Shown here one piece after another: positions 1 to 12,000 of a stretch of DNA of 64,000 nt; the stretch's first letter is position 1; every line of letters starts with the position of its first letter. The stretch comes from Gnetum montanum (Eukaryota > Streptophyta > Gnetopsida > Gnetales > Gnetaceae). The translations under genes and the position numbers were made by a program. The stretch is taken from NCBI GenBank assembly GCA_015680685.1, contig MNCI01011128.1:783095-847094 (forward strand), written 5' to 3'. A model generated the notes under the pieces. The model saw only the letters and a program-made list of their open reading frames with translations, was not told the DNA's origin and ran no database searches.

Positions 1-720
1 AGGGGGGTGAGGGGGTGTGGGGGGGGGGGGGGGGGTGCAGGTAAGAATGGGTGTTATCCCCCCTTCTTCCATGATGGGAATTATTACCCTAGCATGGAAA
101 CCTAAGTTTCCTAGTTTTTTCAATGTCTAACCCCCTTTAGGAGCCTAGGGTTGAAAAAGGTAGGTTTTAGCTACTAAAAATGGTAACAAGGTTATGTTTT
201 AATGGTTTGAAGAAGTGGAAGGCATGTATCCATGATGGGTATGGTATCCTCAGTGTGGATGCATGAGAGTTAAGATTTAAATATTTTTCTAAGTGTCAAA
301 AGTGGTCAAAAGTCAATGTTGATGCAGTTTTCAAGCTATGAGTGAGGATGTATGGTGGGGTCCACAACCCAAATTCTAAAATTTTGAATTTTAGACTTAA
401 CTCCCACCAATCCTAGCATGGAAGAGAATTTACCCCTCCCACCTTTCACTTTAGTGCACTTAGAGTTATGGTGCATTGAATTGGCAACTAGGGTTTAGAA
501 GTGGGTGTTTGAGTTTAGATGTAGTTTTTATTGTAAAATTTTTACAAGTTTCATTTACAATTTCACTTTGCATAGATACTGCATTGGGAGACAGCTCAAA
601 TAGAGATTTCTTATAATAGACACAACCCATCCTTAGTGTGAAAGCATCCAATCTTCCCTACAAACAACGTTGAGCATTCCATCTTTACAAACTTCATCCA
701 TTCTTAGCGTTGATTCCACC
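1..720. other. Left-edge non-coding sequence with a 17-nt G run
   Basis: This stretch holds a run of 17 G (19-35) and several short phrases such as 'ccatgatggg' and 'tagcatgga'. It lies upstream of the plus-strand passenger gene of element 3. It may contain that gene's promoter, or the end of element 3's 3' LTR. Similar 'tatccacgatggg' phrases occur in the LTR near 8.3-8.4 kb, but I cannot align the two convincingly. No protein-coding signal was seen. Confidence 0.4.
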
Positions 721-3700
721 ATGGCATCCAAGCAGTGTGGAGGGAAGAGAAGAAACCCATGAATTCAAAAGGTGGATGAGCATGTAAGGAACCTTTCAAG
801 ACTACCTAGATCCATCTCAATATAGGCTTCATCCATGGCTACTCCAAGGTAGGTAGATCTAACCATTTTTACTTTGGTTTCTAGCTTTTTTTCTTATTTT
901 TCTTACCATGGGTGGGGCTATTTTCTTTAGATCTTCATTGATGGAGGGGGTAAAATGAAATTCTACCAAAATCATACCTCCTATTTTGGTCATTTCTACA
1001 TAGATCTAAGGTTGTTTCATTATTGTAGCCTTGGTAGATTTTTTTTTTTTAATTAGGCTTATTGTTTTCATGCTTTTTTCCAAATTTTGGGGGTAGGGCC
1101 ATTTTTCTCAGATCTAGACCAAAGGATTTGTCAAAATTAAATTTCAACAAATTCCTATCCCCTTATTTTGATGTGTTTTCAAATGGGTCTGATTTTTTTT
1201 TGGATATTTTGGCTATTTTCCATGGCTACATTAAGTTAGGTTTTATGAATTTCAAGCTTTTTGGTGATTTTTTGTATGGAAAAAAGAAAGCGATGTTTTG
1301 TATTTTATATTAATAAAATGGATACATATTTTTAAAATTTGATATTATGGATTTTTATCCCTCTATTTAATCTTTCCAATGGCCATTGTTTCATTCAATT
1401 TGGGTTTAAAATGATTAAGTTATGGTTATTTTTAAAGTTTCATGTGAATTCATGAATTTTTTCTAAGTAAATGGTAGGGGTTTTGGCTAATTTTTAGTTA
1501 TGGCTGAGTGGGTCTTGGCTTCATCTTTCGAATGAAGGTCGAATCACCTAGTTTGGATTTGAAACAAAATTTTAATGAATTTTTTTATTAAATTTGTGTC
1601 AAAAAAGGGGTTTGTACCATTTTCAGATTTTCATCCAAATTAATGAATTTTTTTTGAATAAACAACAAGGGTTTTGAATTTTTGATAAGATAGCTTTGTA
1701 GGGATTGATTTAAGCTTTCAAATGGTTATGGAATCACTTCAATTAGAGTCCAAATAAATTTTTGGTGAATTTTCTTCGAACCCTATGCAAAAGGGTGCTA
1801 ATAGTGATGGCTACGGTTTTTGCTAGATTTGGCTATGCTTGATGTAAATGTGGTTGTGTTTTTCTTTGGTTGTAATAGCTATGGTTGGAAGGTTCATGAT
1901 TTCAAAATTCCTTCCATGGTGGAATCACTGAAATTGGAGCTAAGATGGATTTTTGATGAATTTTTGGGAAAACCATGTTAATAATGCTAAACTTCGGTTG
2001 TAGCACTTTACCCCTTTAGAGATGGATGTGATTGACATGTGTAGAGATTTCTCTTGTCAACTTCCATGACTTTGAGGATGCTTTGACATGTTGGTAATGT
2101 CTTAAGTTTGGTTTTTAAGGTTATAAGAGATTTCTACTATTTTTTGTAGTGTTCATGCTATTGGCTATTTTCTAGGCACTAAATTTGGTTATGTATCAAT
2201 TTGATATGCTATCTAGGCTATAATGTTTTGGTTATGATGTATTGTGCTAATGTTGTAATGAATTCCTTAAGAAAACTTAAATAATAAATACCTTAGAGCT
2301 TTTTATAGGGGTTAATTTCACCCCCAATGAGGATGTTTTTACAAATTTGTTAAGAAATTTTTATCAGTCCTAAAATTTTTCTAGTTTGCCATGTAAAGTC
2401 TTCCTAAAGTCCATACTCATCATTTTTGAGTTATTAGGCATTCTATGCTAAATTAGCCACCCCAAGGCCAACACCCCCTTGCCCAACATGGCCTTGGATA
2501 TGGTCTCATTGTGGTTTTGACCAGAGGCAAGGGGATTCCTTACCTACATTTTACAAAATTTCAGTGTGATGCTATGGTCACACTTGTCTACGAATGTGGT
2601 CAAAGTCATAGTAAAGACATTGATGCCTCAGGCATCTGGTCTAATCGCTAGGTTTATTACCAATGATCCACCACCTAAGATAGTAGGGAAACTAGACATG
2701 ATTAGTCCATGCTTCCTCATGGAGATATGGACTATGCCAAAGTATAGTCAGTATAATGCTAACAATACTTTGATGGTGGCACATAGAGTCCACACATTAT
2801 TCTAGAACCCACTTGGCATCATGTACCATCTATAGGGGTAAGCATGATTATAATGTTTTAATGTGGTTTTTATTTGGCTTTATTAGATAACCTACCATTC
2901 CTAAATTCTCCAATTTTGTGAACTTCTTGTAGGTATAGGGTCAGTGATCAAGGCTTGATCACTAATGATTAAACCTTGGAGATGGCTCAAACCACCTTAG
3001 ATGAATTCACCAAGGGCCCTAAAATTAGAACCATTATGTATGAATAGTTAAGTATGGACTTTGATGAATACACTACAAAATTCAACCTTTTCTATAGGAA
3101 GTGTATGGATGATAGGATGATACACAACTAGTGGATGGGCTCTAAGAGCTCATTAGATCAAACCCTTGTAGCTGAGACCTATACTCAAACCACATTGAAG
3201 AAGAAGAAGAAAGGTAAACATAAGGGCTATAACTTCCAATTTTTTATGGTCATTAAAACTCTAAGTGTTTTATCATTTTAACTAGTTATTAAACATGCCT
3301 ATGTTGATGCTAAATGTTTGGTTGTTGCCTTCTAGGATCCTCCACCTATACTGATGTCACCTTACCACTTGAAAGATGTCATGAGGATATCCTCATCCTA
3401 AAATTTGGTGAGATGATACCAACATAAGAGTGCTTGAGGGGACAAATGCCTAGATACATTTAAGAAAATATTGAGTGTGTGGGTTTTCTTGATCTATTTA
3501 TGGCACCTAGCCATTCCATCCCTACTATGGAGATGCTACACATTATCTACTCTTTCAATGGAGAAGCCAATTATTTTTGCACCATCATCTAAGATGTGTT
3601 GATTACCATAGCCATTGATGAAAACACCTTTTTCAACTTGTTTGTTGTTCTTGATAATGAGGAAAAGGTTGCCACTAGAATAGTGAAGGAAGAAGGCCAT

Positions 3701-6070
3701 CATGAGGAAGTTTGAAGTGGCTTGGTGCCAACATGGGCCACTTTAGGATTTCCATGGATAACTTCATGAACCCTGAGGCAAAGGCATCATATCCTTTGTT
3801 CAAGTCTTGTGTGTTTCCAAAAATATTGTCACAAAAGAAGGTAATCAACATCATGTAGGGGTGAACCTTTAAGAGGGTCCTAATGAATGATGTCAAATTC
3901 AATTGGGTGGCTACTTTGGCTATTGGGCTTCAAGATGAGATTCTTAGGCTTTGTGAAGACATATCTACCATAATCCACATGCATTTTTTAGTCTTTGTAT
4001 GTTACTTGAAGAGGTTTGTGGAGTTCCTAGTGCTATGGAGGAATAGGCAATGGGTTGCCCAAGATCTAGATCAACTTTCTAGGCCTTGAATAAAGCACAT
4101 TTATTCAATGATGTAGGCCTACAACCCACCAAAGAAGATGGATGATTCATTGTCCATTACCACTAAGGATATTAATGTTAGGCAATGTTAATCTCCTGAA
4201 AACCTAGAGGAGGAGCCCGTCATGGTCCCAACAAGTGTCTTGAAGGCCAAATGATGACATAGAGAAGTTGAGAAAAAGACAGGGCCAAGCTCAAGAGGTC
4301 CATAGAGGAACCATCACTAGAATCAGACCAGCCTGCCTTGAAGAAGCTTAAGTTTAAGCTTAAGTCATTAGAGTAGGAAGTCATGGGTAAGTATTTATCT
4401 AAGTTTTAACTATTATATGTTTTAAAATATTATGGCTACATTATAGTTTTATGTGCTAATTTATTTCCTATGTGTTATGATCATAGGTTAGCTTCAGGAC
4501 ATTGTAGCCCAAGCTGTTGCAAAGGAGAAAGTATAGAGATGTACAATCACTTCACCAGAGGAGAAACAAAGGCATGCAGAGAAGGAACTCTTATAGTAGC
4601 TAAAGGTTGAAGGGCTTACCAATGTAGACATAGATGATCTAGATGCCTTGTTTAGTGAGGCCATACTAGGTACATCCCCCATCATTATCCTAGAGGAAGA
4701 AGAGGAGGAGATAAGTAAGCACATGTCTTAACACTTCTCGTTATATCTTATTGTTTTAAGTTTGATTTTCATCCTAACCACTCAATGATTATTATGCTTA
4801 TAGTAGTTCATAAGCCACCAATGTAAGCCCCTATACCTAAGTTTTATGTGAAACCATGTGTAGAGGTCCTAGACAAGGTGAAGTTCATGCATGAGATGAC
4901 TAAGGACATCATCAACTAGTTGCATCAAGTTGCACCCGATATAAGTAAGGACTTCATTTTATATGTTTTAGGTATTTGGTTATGTTATAGGTTGTGTTTA
5001 TGCTATGGCTATCTTAGATTGTAAATTATTTATATGATTGTATTTTATGTTTATGTAGTATCATTTTTGGAGTGGGACCCTAGCAGAGACATGGAGATTA
5101 ACTCCTTGCTGAAGCTTCCCTCTAATGTCTTTGATGTATTGTTGAAGTTATACAATACTACTATTGATTTAGCAATGTTGTGTGCCAAAACTTCATGCGA
5201 GCTAGAGAGGTCCAACAAATCCCTATGGAAGTAGGTTGTGGTCTTGAGGGAGAAAACTCAATAGCATGAGGAGGTGATCAGAGATATCTAGGACTGTAAG
5301 GCCTTTATGGAAGCCCAAGTGGCTAACTTAGGGAAATTGTGGATCAAAGAGATCACGTGGATCCACTACTAGCATACTATTCAAGACAAAGTAGCACTCT
5401 CACATGAGATGGCTAAACAATAAATGCAAATGGACCTCATCTCCTAGAAGGTTGAGAAATATAGAGATCACTGCACTTGGGTCTTAGAGGGGGGTAGGAA
5501 ACAAAAAGATCATAAGTCATAGTATAAGGTTGATCATGAGGCCTACCTAAAGTGGCTCAAGGAGGAATCAATTGAACAATGTAAGAGAGAGTTGTTCATT
5601 CAAGGGATCAAGGCAAAGAGTGCCTATCAACTCTTTGAGAGTACTCTCATGGTGGAGAGATCCCCTGCTCCTTAGATTACCACTATTGCATGTGAGACCT
5701 CTATGGCTACTATTACTTGGGAGCCACCCACTTGGACTACAATAGATAGGATTGGCATCCTCACCAACATTGATCTTGGGGATATTGACTAGATCAATAT
5801 GATGAAGAACCAAATCCTCCATCATTTGAAGGATGGTCTTCCACATCAACCCCCATAAGTCATGGAGTCAAAGTTCCCATAGGTTTGACATATTTTATGT
5901 TTTATTTTTATTTTAAGTTATGGCTTTGGATATTGTTTACTAATTGGTTATAGCCCTGATGGTGAGGTGGAGATAGCCCAGCAGTTCCTCCTCCAAATGC
6001 CCCTTAGCATCCTTCATCTACTCACATTTAGCTTGTTGACTATTTGTTTTTATTTTCATGTTGATGGCTA
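721..6070 (+). pseudogene. Antisense passenger gene, copy 3 (element 3)
   Basis: This is a decayed intron-containing gene homologous, exon by exon, to the minus-strand gene at 22640-27031 and the plus-strand gene at 13.6-15.9/31.2-33.7 kb. Recognisable parts are the FCP1-like exon (about 2545-2830), a helical exon (about 2940-3210, EYTTKFNLFYRKC), the central exon (about 3330-4386, with FLDLFMAPSHS and SFNGEANYFC), an exon at 4499 to about 4715 ending in an acidic run (LEEEEEE), an exon at 4804-4944, a long exon at 5059 to about 5881 (WLKEESIEQCKRELF, PPTWTTIDRIG), and a last exon from 5954. Splice sites are clear: donors GTAAGT at 4387 and GTAAGG at 4945, acceptors TTCAG at 4498, TTATAG at 4803, TATGTAG at 5058 and TTATAG at 5953. 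The first exon (ATG near 733) is a guess. Many TAG/TGA stops interrupt it, so it is not functional now. Element 3 itself runs on the minus strand. Confidence 0.62.
2545..2830 (+). pseudogene. FCP1/NIF-like phosphatase exon remnant (copy 3)
   Basis: Reading HFSVMLWSHL, then IWTMPKYSQYNANNTLMV and NPLGIMY, this matches the second half of an FCP1/NIF-type HAD domain, where families read 'FEVGIWSS' and 'YN..NTLLIDDSPYK...NP.GTAIF'. It aligns without gaps to the same part of the other two copies at 14.9-15.2 kb (plus) and 26.25-25.95 kb (minus). The nucleophile-containing first half should lie just upstream, but I could not recover it. The DDS motif of active enzymes is absent, as in all three copies. 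Confidence 0.6.
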
Positions 6071-6304
6071 TTATCAGACAAAATTATGTTATAGATTACT
6101 ATTATATTTTTTGACATTATTGACATAATGTGGCCATGGCTATGTGTGTTATAAACATTTTAAATTTTTTAAAAAATTGATTTTATTTTTGGTTATCGAT
6201 ATTGTTCTAGTGAACATTGTAAATGGCTATGTTGATGACTATGATTATAAAGTTAAATGGCTAATCAATGTGATAATAGGCAAAACAAAAATATAATAAA
6301 AGAG

Positions 6305-6400
6305 ATGTTAGCCAGTTTTAGGCCATGGTAGGTGCAGCTTGCATTGTTTTGCCAGTTTAAGGGCATGGTAGGCCATGCTACCAGTTTAAAGTCTTAGCGA
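6305..6400. repeat. TAAACTAGCA-type short repeat array (element 3)
   Basis: Three degenerate copies of a unit around 'gccagtttaaggscatggtagg' sit about 350 bp past the passenger gene's last exon. The same unit family follows the passenger gene in element 1 (22257-22503) and element 2 (33905-34130), so its position relative to the gene is conserved. No function is known. Confidence 0.6.
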
Positions 6401-7310
6401 TATAAGGTTGAAGTGAAATTCATATTTTTTTTGGTGTTTTTCAGTTTTAAAGTTTTTATAGTTTTTTTAGTCAATATAACACTAAACAAAGAAAATGGAG
6501 AAAGAAGTAAGATCATAATAAATGTAAATGCAAATAAAATAAAATTATAGGCTATATGCATAAATAGTAAAATAAGAAATAAGAAAAAAGGTAATAACTA
6601 GTTAACAAAGAGAAAACTTAAGCTAAATGTTTATGGTACAAATGATTATAAAATTCATAAGGATGCAACATGGAAGGAGTAGGGGTGCATGTCACTTGTG
6701 CAGACTCTTACTAATCTTTAAAAGGTTAGGGAATGTATAAGGCTAACCCACCCAAGGCCCCCACTAGGGGGAAAGAAGGGAGTGAGATGGGGGATCTCAC
6801 ACCCACCCAAGGCCCCCACTAATGATCACAATAACCAACCATTGATGAGTGAGATGGGGGATCTCACACCTTTCTAATACAACATTGATGAGGAGGAAAA
6901 GGCTAAAAACCAAAGTGAAAAGTTGGTGTTTTCCCACTAGAACTTGGTTTTAGTAGGTTTCCAATTTTCTCAACTTGGAAAGATGAGGGGAAGCTAACTT
7001 CTAGAAGTTTGATGGTTTCTAGAAGAATTGCACCACCAACTTTGAAAACTAAAAAAATAAATTGGTAGTAAAAAAAGAGAAAAAAGGGGAAAAGGTATCA
7101 ACACTGGCTTTGGGCTGCAAAATTCATAGCAAGTGCTATGAAAAGTCCCCACCCAACCACCTACAACTTCTACACTGTAGTATCTATCATAGGGGAGGAA
7201 GGGGCAACATTGGTTCTTTAAAGTTTTCGCTACAAAAAATCAAAAAAAGGCTTTCAACTTAAAATGTTGGCTATGGGGGAGACAAATCTAGTCATAGAAA
7301 TTAGGCAAAG
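6401..7310. other. Element 3 leader-side non-coding region with small duplications
   Basis: This AT-rich stretch lies between the repeat array and the primer-binding site of element 3. It contains two interleaved duplications: 'acccacccaaggcccccact' at 6746 and 6801, and 'gtgagatgggggatctcac' starting near 6782 and 6849. The first 200 bp resembles in composition the matching interval of element 2 (34.13-34.32 kb). Where gag and protease should be, I find no trace of either. Confidence 0.5.
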
Positions 7311-7330
7311 GCCCTCTTTCTAGCACTAGA
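7311..7330 (-). other. Primer-binding site, element 3 (decayed)
   Basis: On the minus strand this reads TAGTGCTAGAAAGAGGGCC. It corresponds to TGGTGCTAGAAGAAGGGCC of element 1 and TGGCACTAGAAGAAGAGCC of element 2. It abuts the inner end of the LTR to its right, which fixes the element as running leftward on the minus strand. The initial TGG has become TAG. Confidence 0.7.
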
Positions 7331-7334
7331 AAAC

Positions 7335-8500
7335 TATTGTAACTAGAAAAATTGATCATTGAAAAACTGAGAGATTTAACACAACAGCCTCAACCCTAAA
7401 TCTCTAGGGCCTCCAAAAAATGAAATTCAAGATTCCCTAGATGATCCAATAGATCACCTAGGGACTTACAAAATGCAAAACGAATTATGCAAATAATAAG
7501 AATATAGATCTTAAAATCAAAAGCAAACTATATTACACACAAACTAAAATTTTGAAACTTTATTTAAAAAATAAAGAACAAGTTTAGGGATGTGTACAAG
7601 AGTTGCTTGTAAGAGAGCAAAGGAGGGTTCACTAAGGTAAGAATTCAAAGCCCATCGAAGTTGATGTGATCTACTTCAAAATTTGAATGCTCAACCACTC
7701 TTGATGTTGTCGAAGCTTCTCTACTACAACTTCAGACTTGCACCTTGGGTCACTATTGGGGATGAGAAAAGTAAGAAGTTTGGCTATCAGATTACTCCAT
7801 GTTGGGGATTGGGGATCCCAAAAATGCAACGTTGACTTCAAAAATCCAGAAGTCTTAGGGGGTAGCAAAGGAGATAATAGGGTTGTAAGGGTTCCACATT
7901 GGGAGGCTTTAAGAAGCTGTGTCTCTGCAAGGTTTCAAGAGCTCTTGGAGGCCAAAGTTACTATCTACTTGAAAATGCCAAAGTATGGAACCTAAAAGGG
8001 GTGTTGGTTTTTTGGTTTTATAGGTTTTGGGCCATGATTTTTCCTGTATATTACTACAAATTTTTTCCTCGTAAAGGTGAGATGGATGCCCAAATTTGGG
8101 GGGTTATCATATATAGTAAGTGACATCCCCCCATGGCCATTCCATTTACTATAAATAGTAATAGATGGACACCTTTTATGTTGGAGGTATATCTTCCATG
8201 ATGAGCCTTCTACCATCCTTGCCAAAGTGGTTGGTCAACCTTGAAGTCATTGGAGTGCAAAAATCATGCTCATGTTGCTTCCACACTAGGGGCATGTAGT
8301 TTTCACGCTAGGGTGGAGCCTCCATGTTGGCAAAAACTTCCATGCTAAGGAGGAAAGGTCTCAATACTATGCATGTAGTATCCACGATGGGAGGAAAGGT
8401 TTCCATGTTGAGGGAGAAACCCCCATCCCTCCATGCTTAGGGTAGGTGAGATCTACCCCCTTGTAGATGTTTCCAACGTAGAAAAGTGTATACCCCCCAT
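7335..8500 (-). mobile_element. 5' LTR of element 3 (Tat-like Ty3/gypsy)
   Basis: The inner end is set by the primer-binding site. The minus-strand TATA box at 8014-8024 lies about 690 bp from that end. The same distance is about 695 bp in element 1 and 700 bp in element 2, which is good positional support. Context around the TATA box (GGCCC...CCTATAAAACC) echoes element 1's GGCCCTATAAATACCCC. The outer end is uncertain: candidates lie between about 8474 and 8586. The sequence immediately right is the 3' spacer of element 2, so element 3 either inserted there or shares this LTR with element 2. Confidence 0.6.
8014..8024 (-). promoter_or_regulatory. TATA box in element 3 LTR
   Basis: The minus strand reads CCTATAAAACC, preceded by GGCCCAAAA as in element 1's LTR promoter. 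It would start the genomic RNA of element 3. Confidence 0.55.
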
Positions 8501-9170
8501 AAAACCCATCAAATTACCATTTTTGGCATTCTAGAAGATACTTTTAACCCCCCAAGCCCAAATATAGACACTAGGTGACTTTTTTTCACTACAAGGGTTG
8601 TAAGTTCTATGTAAGTTGTAGGTGCATGCAGTGTCCAAAGTAGGAAGGCTAGTGAAGGTGCCAATGGCAATAGGATATAAAAGCTCTAGCAACCACATCA
8701 GAGCTAAGCACCCAAATGGTTGAAGGCATTAGTGATGAAAATACTTGAGACTCCTCACCAAGGACAAGAGCTAGGAAACCCAACGGCACAGCAAGAAGCC
8801 ATGCTATTGGATGCTCTTCCAAGCCTAGGCAATGGTGAGGCCTGGAGGATGGTAGTGTTATGGTTGGATCATAGTATTACTGGTACTCTAGTGAGTGATG
8901 ATGATAGTGAGAACTTTAACCAAGATGACTAGCAATGGTGGTGGTAGCTTTAAAAGGTCAACAAGATGCCTGAAGACATCTCTAGAGGATTAGCAAGATG
9001 CTAAGGGTGGTGACACTACAAATGTTCTAGAGGTCTTTTTCTTGACAATATGAACTTCATTTTGGAAATACAATGTCCCACCCCACCCTACCTAAGAGGT
9101 GTGGGAAAGTAATGGAGGGTTGGAGGTATTCATACTCACTTGTCTGTAGAACTATGTGTGTTGAACTATG
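8501..9170 (-). other. Post-integrase spacer of element 2
   Basis: Non-coding 3' region of element 2. On the minus strand, 'ccattgcctaggc' near 8830 matches 'ccaatgcctaggattgcac' in element 1's spacer near 28960. An open plus-strand frame at 8720-8932 falls in this homologous spacer and is probably chance. No polypurine tract or 3' LTR of element 2 could be assigned. Confidence 0.5.
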
Positions 9171-9179
9171 GGTGCTAAA

Positions 9180-9540
9180 CTGCAAACCTAGTTTTAGACG
9201 TTGGTAGATCACACACTATGCTAGTTTAAAGTCTTAGCAAATCATGAACCTAGTTTAAGGTCTTGACAGACCATGATGTGCTAGTTTATAGTCCTACCAG
9301 ACTGTTGTGTGCTAGTTTAACATCATAGAAGATGATGGATTTCTAGTTTAAGGTTGTGGCAGAACATGTTGTGGGTGCCAATTTAATTTCATGGCCCAAG
9401 GACATTTTGTGCTAGTTTAACATTGTAGTGGACGTTCTATGCTAGTTTGACATTGTAGAAAATGTTTTGTGCTAGTTTAAAATTGTAGCAGATGTTTTGT
9501 GCTAGTTTAACATTGTAGCGAACATTTGCTTACCTTGCTT
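9180..9540. repeat. TAAACTAGCA short tandem array after integrase (element 2)
   Basis: About ten degenerate units of roughly 30-45 bp are centred on 'tgctagtttaa' (minus strand TTAAACTAGCA), for example 'gtgctagtttaacattgtag'. The array sits directly downstream of the element's integrase, exactly where element 1 has its array (28345-28670). The units match between elements although the surrounding spacer is poorly conserved. Confidence 0.85.
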
Positions 9541-9574
9541 TGTCATTGATGCTGCACTACGTATTAGGCATAGT

Positions 9575-10700
9575 ACGAATTTAGGTATGAGTGGTTGATT
9601 GCAATGGTAAACTCATTTCCATCTAGATTGGAAAGCTTGAATGCTCCATTATCATATGTCTTTATGACCAAGAAAGGCCCTTCCCGGTTAGCTAAGAATT
9701 TGTCCATGGGTTCATGAATGACTTTGAGGAGTAGGTCCCCTTTCTTAATTGGGCGTTGATGCTAATTATGCTAATGTTTTTGCCATTGCTTTTCCTAGTA
9801 CCACTTGATTCGATCAAGTGTTTGCATGTGCTCCCCCTCTATAGAGTCAAGGTTAATGGTTCTAAACTCATCATTCTGAACCTCATCAATGAAGTTCGAG
9901 AGGATCATGCAAAGAGATGGGACCTACAATTCAAGAGGAAACATTTCTTTAGATCGATACACAAGGCTATATGACATCTTATCAATTTTTTTTCTACATG
10001 TCATGTGGTAGGCCCATAGCACGTAGACTAGCTGTTCATGCCATTGTCATTTATTATTGCTAAGCATCTTCTTTAGAAGGTTGATGATGGATTTGTTTGT
10101 AGCTTTCACTTGGCCATTTGCTTGTAGGTAGTATGGCAATGAAAAGAAATGTTTGATGCCAAGGTATTTGTAGAAAGCTTTGGTTTCTACACTACTAAAT
10201 TACAGCCCACTGTCCATGACTATAGTCATGGATAGACCAAATTGGGTCACTATGTTATCTAGAATAAATTTGAAACCTGTTGTGACATTGTCTTCCTAAG
10301 GGGAATGGCTTCAATCCACTTGGTAAAGTATTTAGTTGCGGTTATGATGAAGCCATGTCTTGCAAAAGACTTAGGTGTGATAGGTCCTATGATGTTCAAC
10401 CCCCAACGTTGGAATGGCTATGTGACCTATGTGGTATGCAGTTCAGTGGGTGGCACATGCACTAAATTGCCATGCTACTAATACACATCACACGTCCTAA
10501 CCTTGGAAACACAATCACACTTCATGTAAGGCCAATAGTAGCCTAAGTGTTTGATTTTTGCTACCATTGCCTTGGGTGCAATGTGGCCTCCACATAGTCC
10601 CTCAAGGACTTGATCAACGATCATTTGTGCTTCACTACAACTAATGCAGGTTAGCAGTATTACATCATAGGATCTACAAAATAATGTGTTATCACCTACA
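9575..10700 (-). pseudogene. Integrase of element 2, decayed
   Basis: Minus-strand reading begins with a zinc-binding region (GGHIAPKAMVAKIKHLGYYW, then DCVSKVRTCDVY, where the last Cys of the CxxC pair is Tyr). The core follows with GLNIIGPITPKS, where Asn replaces the first catalytic Asp, then TKYFTKWIEAIPLRKT. It ends in a tail, GAFKLSNLDGNEF and NHSYL, just before the repeat array. The same blocks occur in element 1 (27229-28323), which keeps the Asp. Several in-frame stops make it inactive. It is the last part of Pol; RNase H lies upstream at higher coordinates. Confidence 0.88.
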
Positions 10701-10723
10701 AGGATGTACTACCATGATCATTT

Positions 10724-11370
10724 TCACATTGCATCTTTTTGGGCAGTGGTTAGATGTTGCAGAGGCTCACCCTGTTGGAGGTACATCATAAAATCATCAT
10801 ACCACTCTTGGGCATGAGCTATGCTTGTCATGGCTATGGATGTAATGCTTTTTGTTTTAGTAATAGGTTTGGTGCAATTTTTTATTGAAGCAAGTAAGGT
10901 AGAAAACATGTTGGGTGCTATGCTTAAGGCTAAGGTGGCTAATGTATCAACAATGACATTCTTATTATAGGGAATATGTTGGATATCTACGATTGCAAAT
11001 TTCTTGAGTAGGTATTTTGCCAAGTCACAATCAGGTTGTAAATGTTGTGCTTTGCAAGTGTAAACCTTTGTAATTTAGTTGACAATAAGTTGCAAATCGT
11101 CTCAAGCTGCTATGTTTTGGATTCCTAAATCACGAGCTGCTAAGACACCCCTACGAAGACCTTCATACTTCGCTGCGTTTTTGGTGCAAGGAAATGCAAA
11201 GTGATACATGAAGGGCCAGATCTCCCCAGAGGAAAATGTGATGATGACAGTGGCACTACCCCCTTGTGCAGTTGAAGCACCATCAAAGTGTAAAAGTGCC
11301 TCAAAGTTTGTAGGCACTTGGCTTATGCTATTTACATGCTCATCCAAAAATTCTAGATCTATTGTTACTT
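10724..11370 (-). pseudogene. Second (archaeal-type) RNase H of element 2
   Basis: The minus-strand sequence has the usual order of this domain: LLHFDGASTAQGGSATV with the first acidic residue, KNAAKYEGLRRGVLAARDLG in place of the usual N.AEYEAL..GL..A, then KYLLKKFAIVDIQHIPYNKN and DTLATLAL. A second RNase H of this type between the ordinary RNase H and integrase marks the Tat lineage of plant Ty3/gypsy elements. The Glu of 'AEYEAL' reads Lys, and stops occur, so activity is lost. Confidence 0.8.
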
Positions 11371-12000
11371 GATCATTTATTGGTGAACTTGTGAGTTGTG
11401 CGCTTATTGCTTGACCTTTTGTGAATGCTTGGGCTATGTAGTACAGGTCAAACTCTGTGGTTATTCCTTTCCATCATGTGATTCGACTACTTTTGTAGAT
11501 GTTTGTAGGAATTTGCCAAAGTACGTTGCTTTTGCAAATGATATTAACTTGGCTACAGAAAATATAATGTCTCCACTTCTTAAGTGCAAAGACTAAGGCA
11601 AGACAGTTCTTCTCTACATTGTTATATTTTTCTTTGTGGGCCACTAACGCATGGCTTGGGTAGTAAACAGGGATCTTTGAGCCATCGTCTCGCTTTTAAC
11701 AAAGTAGAGAAGCGATGGATGTGTCCGAGGTTGTAAGATAAATGTAAAATGGCTTATCTCCTTATGGAGGATAGACTGTTGGAAGTTGAGCCAACTTCTT
11801 TTTTAGGTTGTCAAATGCCTCTTAGCATTGAGCTATCCACTCAAAGTGGATCCCCTTTTTGAGTAGATGTTGCATTGGCTGCAACTTATTAGTCAACCTT
11901 GTAATAAACCTATGAATGAATTGCAATCTACCTTGTAACTTGCATAGCTCCTTAAGGTTTACCAATGGTGCTAAGTTGGTGATAGCCTTAACCTTATCAA
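11371..12000 (-). pseudogene. RT connection and first RNase H of element 2
   Basis: Pieces readable on the minus strand include LQFIHRFITRLTNKLQPMQH, HFEWIAQC, FDNLKKKLAQLP, SDTSIASLLC and KIPVYYPSHALVAHKEKYNN, then EKNCLALVFALKKWRHYIF. This is the connection and RNase H segment of a Ty3/gypsy Pol. It directly continues the RT to its right and precedes the second RNase H. Stops and shifts break it into fragments. Confidence 0.75.

Noticed and set aside
18-35. Poly-G run as a G-quadruplex regulatory element
   Set aside because: A single homopolymer at the sequence edge is more likely low-complexity or an assembly artefact. No conserved partner was seen.
6305-6400. CRISPR-like or other array interpretation of the TAAACTAGCA repeats
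   Set aside because: Units are degenerate, have no unique spacers of fixed length, and sit inside plant retrotransposons.
8150-8158. Plus-strand TATAAATAG at 8.15 kb
   Set aside because: It lies in the U3 of element 3's LTR on the wrong strand, with no downstream gene. The minus-strand box at 8014-8024 fits the conserved LTR spacing instead.
8720-8932. 70-codon plus-strand frame near 8.8 kb
   Set aside because: It lies in the 3' spacer of element 2. The matching spacer of element 1 has no homologous frame.
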